This document shows positions 26,101-36,200 of a stretch of DNA of 64,000 nucleotides, piece after piece. The stretch is taken from contig NC_052140.2 in NCBI RefSeq assembly GCF_016086655.4, forward strand, positions 992,001-1,056,000, in the 5' to 3' direction. Both the position numbers and the translations under genes were made by a program. Source of the stretch: Lepeophtheirus salmonis (lineage: Eukaryota; Arthropoda; Copepoda; Siphonostomatoida; Caligidae). Every line of letters begins with the position of its first letter. Position 1 is the stretch's first letter. The notes under the pieces are model-generated. The model saw only the letters and a program-made list of their open reading frames with translations. It searched no databases and had not been told where the DNA came from.

Positions 26101-29093
26101 GTGGGTAGGAAAATTGCTCTTGGGAAAATTGCCATAGAGAAAATTGCACGGGAGGAAAATAGCCAGAGTGGAATGTTTTCTTTGAGGAAAATTACTTGTC
26201 ATTTATTATTAATTTCAGGTTTAATAAAACTTAAATATATAATAAACATAGATTAATTAGTTTTAAAAAGATCCAACAAATTGTAGTTGCTATTGTGGTT
26301 AATTTGGAAACGCAAAAAAGGATTAAAAAATGTTGGTTTTCTTAGTTCCAATCCTACTTAAAGAAAATAACCAAACTTCAATGTACTTTGAGTGCAATTT
26401 GAATTTGACTGAATACTTTTCTTAGACGCCATTTTTAACTTATAATTAGTGACGAAAATCGGATGGATTCGACATCAGAGTCATTCTTGCCAATGCCCTT
26501 GTTAATTTATTTCCCCCTCTCCTCCCTCATCATAGCTGCTTGTAGCTGATCTTATGAAACGGCATGACGTTTCATATATAAATTGTCAGGGTTACCATGT
26601 TGATTTTCGGTTTCTTTTTTTAACATGCCAAAATACACACGATTTTCATCACTACATACACCTAAAGGGATTTACTACTAATATGATGCCGCCCAACACC
26701 TAGTATGAATAAGTATAAACAGACCTTTTCAAGTGTATGTATATTTGGAGTTGCTTTTCGGCAATTTTCATTCTAGACAACCTTCCTAGAACCCAATAAT
26801 AAATAGAAAATCAGAACAGTATCTTTTAACTATAGTCTATAAATATATGTACGAACGCATAGCGCTACAGAAAATGCAGTAATAAGGCAAAGCACATAGG
26901 CACACATAGGCGTAGGAGACGGGGTTTGTGTTGGGCAATTGCCCCTTTCAATATAGATGGTATAATCGGGTAAGTAGCCGCTTCGATTTTAGGAGGAGGC
27001 CCAATAGAGGAAGAAAATATAGAGGTGACTAGGTATGCAAAATAATGTTCCATTACCTTCAACTGTTAACATTGCTTTGCTTAAGGGATAGTATTTTGCC
27101 AAAACAACCATGAATTTAATAGGCTGATTTTTTCCTCCGTTTTTTTTATAATATCTACCTGTAGACCAAACACAACAGCTGCATTAAACTTATCAATATT
27201 AAAATATATATTCTCTGTTTGTCTAACGAAGCCAAGCGGCCAAGTAAAAATCCTGGTCACCTCTATATATTCATTTCTATATGTGAAGTACTCACAACGG
27301 TGGTATAATTTTATAGACCTTGAAATATACATAGACACATACAAAGGACAAATAGAAAAGAACAACATTTCTTGGCAAAAGGTCATTAAATGAAATATGG
27401 AGACAATTTATAGAAAGGCCATAAGAAAGACTTTTCTAAAAATAAAGTATTTTTTTTCAATAAATATTTTTCTAAATATTATTGAAAAAAACCCATCTTC
27501 CATAGGATATTTTTCATACTAAAAAAGGTCAAGAAAATGTTTTAAAAAACCACTAGTCACACAAATACTGTTTTTTTAAAAATGTCATTTGATAAAGATT
27601 ACTGAAAATTTAATGAAAAAAAGGCAGCCCGAAAATATATGATTGTTCAAAAAAGTCATCAAGAAACAACTTTTCTAAAAAAAATTATAAACAATGCCAC
27701 ACACTAGGGATGTTCAGTCCCAAACTTAAACTTTTTGCTTCCCATCTTAAATTTGAAGGATTCCTCAGAATCAGACACACAAGTAACCAAAAGAATCTTT
27801 AATAAATGATGTTATCATTAGTGTTGTGTCGGTCCTTATATAAAATAGAGGATCATGGCCCTTACACAAGGTAAAATCAATTCCTCGTGACGTCATTAAG
27901 TGTGTTTCCACTTTTTTATATAATATAATATATTATTATAAATAATATATATATTTTTTGCAGGATAATTAGATAATAAACCATCTACAAAAACAATTTA
28001 GTATGGAGCGGCAGGGGCATCCGCAGAAGGTGGCCTGGGGTCTGTACCCCCCCCAAATCGAATGTTTGCTTTTTAGTATGAAATTAAACAAATTAAATTT
28101 TTTTGTGAATACTTGTGGATTTTTGAAATTTTTTTACAAAAAATTTCATTTAATATTTTCGAAACAATTTAACTTTTTGTTAATAGCTGTGGATTTTTGA
28201 AATTTTTTTGCAAAAAATTTAATTTCCTGTTAATATTAGAGACTTAATTTTTGAATTTTTTTTTTCAGAAAAATTATAATTTTGGATATATTTTTCAAAA
28301 AAAAAATATATATTCCTGTGGACGCTCCTGGACAGGACAGAATAAATAAGGACGGACACAACACTAGTCACCATAGTGACGTCATCATAACTCTGTTCTG
28401 GACAGATAATAATCCCCAGATTAAGGACCGATACAACCCTACTATACAAAAATATTCGTGCAAATTTTGAATGCCCCTATCTACGCCTATGCACACACAT
28501 ATGTGGCTCGTCAACACAAAAGCAAACTAAAATAATTATTCTAAAATTGGAGTGTGGATTACATTTATATTCTTCGATACATTTCCAAGAAATTATTCTA
28601 ATTAACCCTTTGGAAGTGTCGCAAATTGAACTTAAAGTACTAAGCAAAATTGATTCGTTCAATAAAAGATTGAGAAATTGATATATTATTTTAGATGAAA
28701 GGCCCATATCGGGGTCAATATAGGTTGTTGTTTTTTAAGGTTTTTTAAAAAAAAAAAAAAGGCTTACAACAATAGCTACAATGATTTGGTATCTTAAATC
28801 ATCCCAGGAAATTATATAATAGGACTTTATTGACTCAAATATGTCTATGAAATGTTAGGCTGTATGATGTACCTTATTAAAGTAACTAAATAATTTGAGA
28901 TTTTCTCCTATTCTTGATTTTTATTCAATATTGTTTTTATGTTGACGCACCAAATATGAATAAAGAACTAAAAATACATATAGCAAACACATGAAGTATG
29001 AAAAGAGACTATATTAAATAAATGTTAGACTTACATGCCAAAATACGAGGCAACGATGGCTAGAAAGATACCCAAAGATCTTCTCACAGCCAT
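20107..29093 (-). CDS. ABHD12: ABHD12-like lysophosphatidylserine lipase
   Basis: Membrane-anchored alpha/beta hydrolase; vertebrate ABHD12 hydrolyses lysophosphatidylserine and monoacylglycerol at the lumenal side of the ER. Six coding exons on the minus strand: 29035-29093, 23384-23502, 21034-21211, 20825-20973, 20541-20767 and 20107-20478, with phases 2, 1, 2, 1 and 0 all matching, total 367 residues (human 398). The first two exons give one hydrophobic anchor (exon 1 plus STQQIIIFGLLLL) and the HLVFLPWD link. Visible catalytic parts are the oxyanion stretch LHGNTGSRGRDHR, nucleophile S209 in GHSLG, acid D295/D296 in HAEDD, and base H335 in GYGHIYIY. The short first exon was accepted because it supplies exactly the missing phase-2 end and the N-terminus of the anchor. 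Introns 1 (5.5 kb) and 2 (2.2 kb) are full of mobile-element debris. Confidence 0.92.
22330..23133 (+). pseudogene. Decayed mariner-like transposase
   Basis: Fragment of a Tc1/mariner-superfamily transposase lying antisense in intron 2 of the ABHD12-like gene. Translating across frames shows KSSSIMVLGVI-like DDE-fold strands (VPYVYKSKNSSS, MPPFYFEKGEKVN), a WQQDFTPYHTSK block with one catalytic aspartate, and the SNSPDFNPLDYYF block with the next. The frame changes at least three times and the N-terminus is missing, so it is dead. GC content is visibly higher than the surrounding intron, a sign of recent origin elsewhere. The tail TGTCCGGATTTATCTCGGCA (to about 23133) looks like the 3' terminal repeat. 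Sub-family assignment would need an alignment. Confidence 0.8.
24136..24428 (+). repeat. Family 3 element (CAGGGGCGTCCGCAG ends), copy 1
   Basis: The left end reads CAAGGACGTCCGCAGG and the right end CCTGCGGACACCCCTG, imperfect inverted repeats. The interior is a degenerate tandem array of AT-rich units built on AAAAATCCATAGCTATTCAC-like text with poly-A/T tracts. No coding capacity. CAGGGG ends are hAT-like, but this is inference. It sits in intron 1 of the ABHD12-like gene. Confidence 0.65.
24686..24960 (+). repeat. Family 2 element (TAGTGTTGTGTCGG ends), copy 1
   Basis: Starts TAGTGTTGTGTCGGTCG and ends AAGGACCAACACAACACTA, inverted terminal repeats of about 17 bp around a 275 bp body. 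The interior has CTCGTGACGTCAATGAG, shared with the next copy. Non-coding and MITE-like; intron 1 of the ABHD12-like gene. Confidence 0.75.
26446..26665 (-). repeat. Family 1 element, copy F (reverse orientation)
   Basis: Left end TAGTGACGAAAATCG and right end ACACACGATTTTCATCACTA are inverted repeats. The interior reads, in reverse relative to copy B, AAACGTCATG-type, TGTCAGGGTTACCATG and ATTTTCGGTTTC blocks. It is about 220 bp and internally deleted. Confidence 0.7.
27819..28366 (+). repeat. Family 2 element, copy 2, with a nested family 3 insertion
   Basis: Ends are TAGTGTTGTGTCGGTCC and GGACGGACACAACACTA. The 5' third matches copy 1, including CCTCGTGACGTCATTA. At 28012-28330 the element is interrupted by a complete family 3 element, after which the family 2 right end resumes with AATAAATAAGGACGG. 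Confidence 0.75.
28012..28330 (+). repeat. Family 3 element, copy 2 (nested)
   Basis: Left end CAGGGGCATCCGCAG and right end CTGTGGACGCTCCTG are inverted repeats. The interior again has several AT-rich units containing GTGGATTTTTGAAATTTTTT. It lies wholly inside a family 2 element. Confidence 0.7.
28480..28970. repeat. Dispersed repeat, family 4, copy 1
   Basis: Matches 56580-57030 in order through several blocks: GTCAACACAAAAGCAAACT, GGAGTGTGGATTACATT, GTGTCGCAAATTG, CCAGGAAATT, GACTCAAATATGTCTATGA and TTTTATGT(T/A)GACG. No open frame. The nature of the element is unknown; a third fragment (TTGTTGACGCACCAA) is near 23345-23360. Confidence 0.65.
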
Positions 29094-29302
29094 TTTTACA
29101 GTTTAAATTTATGAAAGAGGATATGATGGTGATAAGGTTACTGTTCTGATTGTAGGACAGCCGGATTAATTGTATAGAGACTGTGAAAACTGAAATAAAT
29201 ATATTAAGTAGTAGATAAAAGTACTTTTAAAAAAAATGTAATATCTTGTAATTATCAATAGGAAAAGAAGAAGGTAATCCTTGAATAATTATAACTCGTG
29301 AG

Positions 29303-30534
29303 TAGGGGAGACCGGTGACAGTTGTATCAATTTTTGATCAATTATCCGGGAAATGCTTGACTCAGATACGTTACAATTTAAGACCAAAACCGGTAGAATA
29401 ATAACAGTTTGAGACGGGTCTAGGATTTCCAAAGCGAAAACCAACAAGACTAATATCCACATAATATGTCTCGTAGGTGCCCTCTAATTTTGCCTTAAAC
29501 TATTTTGCCTCAAGGATGTTTCGCCTTAATATACAAATAATTTAAGTTTATAATTCGTTATTGTTATTTTTGGGTTGAAACTGTTTTTCCCTTGCATTTT
29601 TTTAAATCAAAACATCGAATATTTATTAGTATAAAATGCATTAAATGTTTGTTTTTTCTGTTGAAGTAATGATGGAGCTATGCTCTTGCCTCATATTACG
29701 CATGTTCGTCAATCCATGAGTATTTTCCATTAATTCGAATGATTTTGATTACTAACGGAGAAGTGATAAACAATTCTTCTTTTTGAATCGTTGCGGTTTT
29801 TATTCATTTTTGTTTTTCTTATCAAACTAATTTTGTCTCTGGTTAGAATTCATTACATAGTGTGATTTTGTTGTGTATACTTTGAAATTTTAGGGCATGA
29901 TTTTCAACAGAGAACAACCATTTAATGCATTTTATAGTAATACACATTACATATTTTGATTACAAAATTCCAGGAGAACATCAATTTCAACCAAAAACAA
30001 ACAATAACGATGTATAATTCTATTTTATTTATATATTAAGGCGAAATATCCTTATAACAAAATGGTTTTAAGGCAAAATTACCCAGCGACGTCTGCTATT
30101 GTTTGAATCTAGAGTCAAACTTGTATTAAGGAGACAGACAAGGGAAACTGAAAAACGACCGCTGTGTGCAGATGACCTCTTAAACAAGGTTTCTTATTTT
30201 GTAAAATATAATTTAGATATATATTCTTGAGGAAAGAACATCTGGATCTTTCAAATTGTTGAATGGTTAACTTTCAATGTTTTATATCAGATTAATATTA
30301 TGCATAGATCAATTATCAGTAATTTACTTAGATCTGATAAATTATAAAGAGGCACAAACCTCTTGAGAGATGTATTCATGCCAGTGTAAATTAACGCAAT
30401 AATGATGATTCTCCAAAAATACTTGAGCACCTCAAAATCCTTTCTTTTCCAATATCTCAAGGTAAAGTTTACAAAAATTTGGCTATTCCCTAGGTTTTAT
30501 GTAGATCAAATAGAACTGTTCCCGGGCTCCCCTA
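29303..30534. repeat. Inverted-repeat element with TAGGGGAG ends (outer of a nest)
   Basis: Left end TAGGGGAGACCGGTGACAGT and right end AACTGTTCCCGGGCTCCCCTA are imperfect inverted repeats with TA at both edges. It encloses a second element at about 29475-30098. No transposase is visible in what remains. Confidence 0.6.
29475..30098. repeat. Element with long (~175 bp) inverted repeats (inner of a nest)
   Basis: The left arm from about 29475 (CTAATTTTGCCTTAAAC, TTTCGCCTTAATATA, TCGTTATTGTT, ATAAAATGCATTAAATG) is repeated in reverse from about 29922 to 30098 (CATTTAATGCATTTTATA, AACAATAACGA, TATATTAAGGCGAAA, TTTTAAGGCAAAATTA). Arms are roughly 175 bp and about 75-80 percent alike by eye, around a 270 bp unique middle. 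This is a foldback-type non-autonomous element. Confidence 0.7.
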
Positions 30535-31303
30535 CTATACCACTAAGTGTTAACTAACTCTCATTTAACACGAAATGTACACGTATTTGTGACTCTGTTG
30601 TTACCTCCAATTTTTAAATAACATAGTAAATGGAGAGTTAAATAGAAGAACATTTTTAATTTGAGAGTTGAAGGAGAAAATGACATGAATTTGGATTTTA
30701 AAATATTTTCAGAAGCAAATACATAAAGCAAAACAGTTAATAAAGACGCTGCAAAAAATAAATAACATAAAAAAGTGTCCAAGAGAGGCAAATACCCACG
30801 TATTAATTCAATCATTTAATCGGAAATTTAGATTCAATAATTATGAAACAAAAGATATGAATAATATTTGGGACACTAAATAGTTTATTATTACGAAACT
30901 AAAGCTGAGATCTATGATATTCCAATCCAGCTCTCACCTCTTTTTTTTTATATTAAGAACTTGATCCGAAAATTGTTTTTTTGGAGGCATTTAGTGTTCG
31001 TGTGATGGTAGTTTGTTGACTATGTCCTCACTGATAAGTGTGTACTACAATCAGGACTCAACGGTCATTAAAATGAACACCACCAGCCAACAGGGATAGT
31101 CTTTTTTTTTTTACTAGCCCAGAATACTACAAACATTCGACCATTACAAAGGTTTGGTGAAGTAAAATAGAAATTAATTAATATATTTGACTTAAAAATC
31201 GTGGCTGTGGATCCACGAGTAATACAGTTTCGTAGGATAGGTATCCATTTAACTGGATAAACAAATTTATTGTAGAAATATTACTTTGTACAATTAATAT
31301 GAT

Positions 31304-31570
31304 TAGTGTTGTGTGGGTCCTTATTTATTCGGTTCAGTCCAGTCTTAGAACCAGTTCTATCAGTCTTTGGGACCGATCCTTAAGAACGTCGGTCCCTCGA
31401 ACTGTCAGTACTAGAACTGATTAAACAAAGAAATAATGTTGAGGAACGTTACCAAGGAGCAAACTATATAAGTTTTTAGAACTGATAGGCAGGACTGAAC
31501 TGGAGGGGAACAAGACTGAACTGGATGGGACTGCTGTCTTCATTCCTAACTAAGGACCGACATTACAGTA
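31304..31570 (+). repeat. Family 2 element, copy 3
   Basis: Starts TAGTGTTGTGTGGGTCC followed by TTATTTATTCGG; the right end is AAGGACCGACATTACAGTA. The interior has several short GGACTGAACTGG-type inverted copies. Confidence 0.65.
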
Positions 31571-32882
31571 CCTGAGGATATTAGTCTTTTTTTTAGTACA
31601 GTTTGGGCATAGTGAATGTGGGGAGGACAGAGTTAGCATAGCCTAATAATAGGTCCCACCAGAGAAGATTCGTAGGCTCTGATAAATATCAATAAATAAA
31701 ATATATCAGCTCATCGGAGGGACCCTTAACATGCATTAAAGCGGCCCTGAGGAAGGAGTGATACATATCTGTACAGATTTTCTGTTACTCCAAAATGTCC
31801 TATCAATATTTATAATACTTATGCAGTGACATCCTTGAATGTCTTTCCTTAGCTTTAAAAACCTAGAAGTGCCACTGATTCTATTATACGGGAGCTTTCT
31901 TTAGATGCAAGGTACTATTAAATTATTAATTAGCTCAAAATACAATTCGTTTAGCTGAATTGAGATACAGATATGGAATTGTATTACTGAGTTTTGCAAT
32001 GATAGTTTACTTAAAACCTCAAATTATATTCAAATATGTCTATTTTTTTTTAAATTGAGCATAAATTTCGACCTCCGAATGAAAAGACCCATATACAAAT
32101 TTGGTACAACGTCATAAAACTGATCTACAGTCAGAAAAAATAGTGAAAAATCAAATTATACTTTGACATTTATAAAATATAATCAATACACATTTTTGAC
32201 CTAGAATATTGATAAAAATATTGTCAAAATTGTTTTTAATAATTTAAAGATACGCTAAATGACTTGCAGTTTCTACCTTTTATTATAGATTCCTATTTAA
32301 CAATTTACTGCACTAAAGCTTTTTCATAACAATTGAATTCATCGATAATTGCAAGTAATTTTCACAATGATTGATTAAAATTCATTTTTGCAAATGAATT
32401 TACTTCAAAGTCGTTTTTATATTTTGTATTTTTTGAATAATTAATAGCTATGAAAATCCATGGTAAAAATTTGTATTTTTTTGTTTATTTGAGGACATTT
32501 CTACTGTCTTTTTTTATTTCACTGGACTTATTCTTTTTTTTTTTTTTTTTTTTTGTGTTAGAACAATAAAAAAACTAACTTTGACCACAAGTTTGAGGCC
32601 TCTCAGGTCATTTTTTTTTTAAATAAGATATTTAGCATAGATGGAGTTTATCACTTAGACTCAAGATTTATTAAAGAACAAATATGAATCACCCCCCTCC
32701 TCACATTTAATCCCTCCCTAAGATGTACTCCATTATTTTCGGTTTCTCTGTCTTATCAAACAGAGAAGTAATATAGAGAAATGTAACCCTAGTTGAAGTG
32801 ATAGTTGTTGAACAAAAAAGAGGAAGATATATATATGTATGATAAAACAGGGAACCCGCAAATCATTGAACACGTATTAAAC

Positions 32883-33048
32883 TAGAGTTGTGTGTCCGTC
32901 TTTATTTATTAGGTCCAGTCCTTCGGACTGATTAAAATAGGAAGAAATAAAGTTAAACTTTGCAAGTTTTACGACTGAAATGGGCCGTCCAAGTCAACTG
33001 GATAGGACTCAAGTCTTCAGTCCTAAGTAAGAACTGACACAACACACT
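32883..33048 (+). repeat. Family 2 element, copy 4 (short)
   Basis: Starts TAGAGTTGTGTGTCCGTC and ends GAACTGACACAACACACTTA. At about 165 bp it is the smallest copy seen. Confidence 0.6.
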
Positions 33049-34623
33049 TAATCCCTTATAGTTATACTGCAATTTTTGATTCAACATTATATTTGGGACG
33101 GGGGTATAAGAAGTTTAAAAATAGTCAACTTCGACACAAAAAGCACACATTTTCAAAATTAGACGCTAAAACTGGTCTGAAAGGCCTCAAATTGGACAGT
33201 TAGTTTTTTTTAATTGTCTCCTCCAGAAAAAAAAAAAAGAGGTTTTTGCATTGAAAACAAAGAATATTAAGACGAAAAATGGGAAAACAAGTAACTTTAT
33301 TCGTGTCAGGAAAAAATGGCACAAAAGAAAAAAGACTCTGTTAGGCTGACGTAGGTTAAAACTAAAATTAATATTATACTTTATTAATAGAATCCTGCCA
33401 TATAACACAGAGTGCTTTATTTTTAATTCTGTATTCCTGGTTTTAGAAAAGAAAGCCGTAAGGAAGTCACCAGCCTCCCTTCTGCTCTATTTTATTATCT
33501 ATGACATCTCTTAAATAGGCTCAAAGTTGTCACAAGGGATATGGATCAATGCGAGTCGGAACAGTAAAAAGTCATTATACTGATTTTGTATTGTAAATTT
33601 CTAAAAAAAATATTAAAAATATTGAATCCTGCCAGAAATAATACATGGGGCCCATATTTCATGATACTATAATTAATGTCTTGACGACAAGCTACTTGAT
33701 GCTAAACTAATAAAAATGTACATTAATGAATGTATACATTTTATGTCGGATAAAGGGTTATAACCGACGAACTATATATGGGGGGTTGAGGCCTACATTG
33801 TCGTAACTCAAAAATTACAAATATTATCTTATTGCCTATTTGACATGTAATATTTAATGTTAAATATTTAAAAACAGAGAAATTCAGACTGATGAAAGGA
33901 ATTTATGAAAAAATTGTAAAACACCGTTATTCTTAATTTTGTATTTGATTTACGACGACAATTTGGCTCTCATTCACTCACATATTAGTTTTAAAAAATG
34001 GTGTCATCCCTTTATAATTAATCACTTTCCCTTATTTTGTCAACATTATATGGGTAATTGTTTAAATATATTCCTTTTTGAAATGAATATTTCAAATCAG
34101 ATTAATGACCAAATCTTCCTGTAATGTCCCCTAATAAAGCAATGGACATAATAAGGATCAATTAGTTTGAGCTATAATTTTATAAAGGGGAGTCTGGATA
34201 TTTTTAGTCAGTCAGTCGATCGACAAGAAGGATTTACTTATGTTTAAGAATTGATCTCCGAAATCTACGTTTTAGCAACATCAAATCTTGAGGAATTGTC
34301 TTCTGTTATGTATAGGAGCCATATAATCCTTCCAAGGATTTGACAAAGGAGATCCTATGAAATTAAAAATATTAATTAATTAATTAACTATATTTTGTTC
34401 ATAATAAGTGTATATACGTATATGAATCAATTACAGGTAATTAGAGATAAATATGAGACAGGAAAAAAAGGATAAAACAATATGTATTTCATATTTCATA
34501 TGGAAAAACCGAATTCAATAGAATCAAAATATAATATAAATAAAAGGATTTGATAGGATAAAGTCATTCAGTAATACGATCTTCGAAGAGTCAGAGTAAT
34601 AAATCAAAAGGCTCCAATTTGTT

Positions 34624-34630
34624 TATATAA
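34624..34630 (+). promoter_or_regulatory. Possible TATA box of the first secreted-protein gene
   Basis: TATATAA lies 77 bp upstream of the start codon at 34707, a distance that fits a core promoter with a short 5' UTR. AT-rich context makes chance occurrence likely. Confidence 0.35.
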
Positions 34631-34706
34631 AATACCAGCGTAAGATCTTTTCTTAAGTTTTTTATTAACATTTCAACAAGGATTATACTCACTCCGTAGA
34701 GAGAAA

Positions 34707-35934
34707 ATGAATATAAACCAGGAAGTACTAATATGTTGTATAGTTCTCGGAGCGGCCGCTCTAATTAAAAGTGATCCCGTACCCAGTGGATACGAAGGTA
34801 AGAATGATTTTAATTCTTTAAGACTTTTTTAAAACATCCTCGTAAATTTATTTATTTACCCCTTATTAGGATATGGCGAGAAATCCTTGGGTTTATCAAG
34901 ATGTAAGTCTTTTATTTACTCTTAGGTTTTATCATAATATAACTCAAACTTAATACTTCTTAAAGACGACCAAGAGTATTCAAGTCCCTATGGTTCTAAA
35001 CGAGATTTTGATGAGGGTCATAAGGAGGATATTGAACAAGAAAGCATCAAGTATCACTCCCTAGTTAACAAAGCACTCAATACTGCAAAGGACGCGGATC
35101 GTTTTGTGGGAGACTCAATTAAGGAACAGGAAAAGTCTCAAAAAGACCATATAAGATATAAACGCTCCGTTGTTCCTTTAGGATCAACAGCCAAGAGAAC
35201 ATTTAAACCTTTTCCACCTCAAGGAGTGGTTCCAGCAGCAGCAGCAGTAGAATCCGCCCCTGGTGTAGCGGCGCCCGTTGCCGGATTACCCCAAACAGAG
35301 CCCGTAGCAGTAGCAGAGCCTGCATTAATAGCTCCTCAACCAATACAAAGACAACAGGCTCCTGTAGCGGCCCCTGTCGCAGAAATGCAGGTTGAGAATA
35401 CTCTTCCACAGGTAGCTGCAACCAAGGAAAAGACTCCGGAATATGAGGATGAAGAGGGAGAAGAACCTGTTCCAACAGAGCCAAAAGGTGAAATGGCCCC
35501 AGGGGGACAAGGGGAGATTGATCCCGGGAAAATAGATGAGATGATTGATCTCATGAATAGTCTAAATCAAAAGTTTGGTAATTTTTTTAAATTTCAATCA
35601 AAAATGAATGGTAAATGATTTGTTTTTCCTTTATTTACTTTGAATAGCAAAAATGATTGCAAATTGGGATGAATATGCTGCAAATCATGAAACAGGAGGA
35701 GGAGAGGCCGGAGCAAGTATGGATGCGGATAGTGGAGCAGGAGAAGGGATGGGAGAAACAAAAAGAAAACCAGCAAAACCCAAGAAAAAGGCTCCAAAAC
35801 AACCAGAAGAGGAAACGGAATATGAAGCTCCCGAAGAGGAAGGAGAAGAGCCGGCGGCAGGGAGTGGAGCCGCAGCACTTTCAGTAGGCGCTACCAAGAT
35901 GAAAAGAGCCAAAAAGTTTCCACAGTTATTATAA
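34707..35934 (+). CDS. Secreted charged low-complexity protein, tandem member 1
   Basis: I do not recognise a known family. Four exons, 34707-34797, 34870-34902, 34966-35577 and 35648-35934, join in phase 1 throughout to about 340 residues. The N-terminus MNINQEVLICCIVLGAAALI is a clear signal peptide. The mature part has a KR dibasic site before SVVPLG, an Ala/Pro/Gln-rich middle, then a short helix-like module (IDLMNSLNQKF, next exon AKMIANWDEY) and a Lys/Glu/Pro-rich tail. An alternative in-frame donor at 35611 would add 11 residues; I chose 35578 because the neighbouring paralogue splits the same module at the same base of the same TTTG-GTAATT site. AATAAA at 36110-36115 may be its polyadenylation signal. 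Confidence 0.72.
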
Positions 35935-36200
35935 ACCTTGTTGTTAATATTCTATGATAGTCGCGTTTTAATAATATTATTCCTTCATTTCTTATAAAAT
36001 AATAAGAGAATCATGAAATACATTTTTCCTAGCTATTGATAATTATGATCCATTATTTAATTAATTAATTAGAAGGTCATAAATTGTGTGAAATTTGAGA
36101 ACTAAAAAAAATAAATATACTTATATACATACAAAAATTTTAAATTATCCGATTTATCGGAAGTTAAAGTACTAAAGGCCTATCTTGAGAGTGCAAGACA

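Larger units (their letters stand above)
29094..34706. other. Gene-free region with nested mobile elements
   Basis: About 5.6 kb between the ABHD12-like start and the first secreted-protein gene. It contains a pair of nested inverted-repeat elements (29303-30534), two family 2 elements (31304-31570, 32883-33048), and long homopolymer T and A runs near 32530-32555 and 33225. One minus-strand frame at 30594-30815 has a hydrophobic translation and a possible donor site, but I found no partner exon and do not call it. Confidence 0.55.

Noticed and set aside
24760..28400. TGACGTCA (CRE-like) motifs near 24768, 27885 and 28378
   Set aside because: At least two are inherited inside family 2 elements, so their presence reflects the repeat and not gene regulation.
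34370..34387. ATTAATTAATTAATTAA run as a regulatory site
   Set aside because: Simple AT microsatellite text that recurs by chance throughout the window.
35203..35912. Several minus-strand Leu-, Pro- and Ser-rich frames
   Set aside because: Shadows of low-complexity codons in the secreted tandem member 1 gene.
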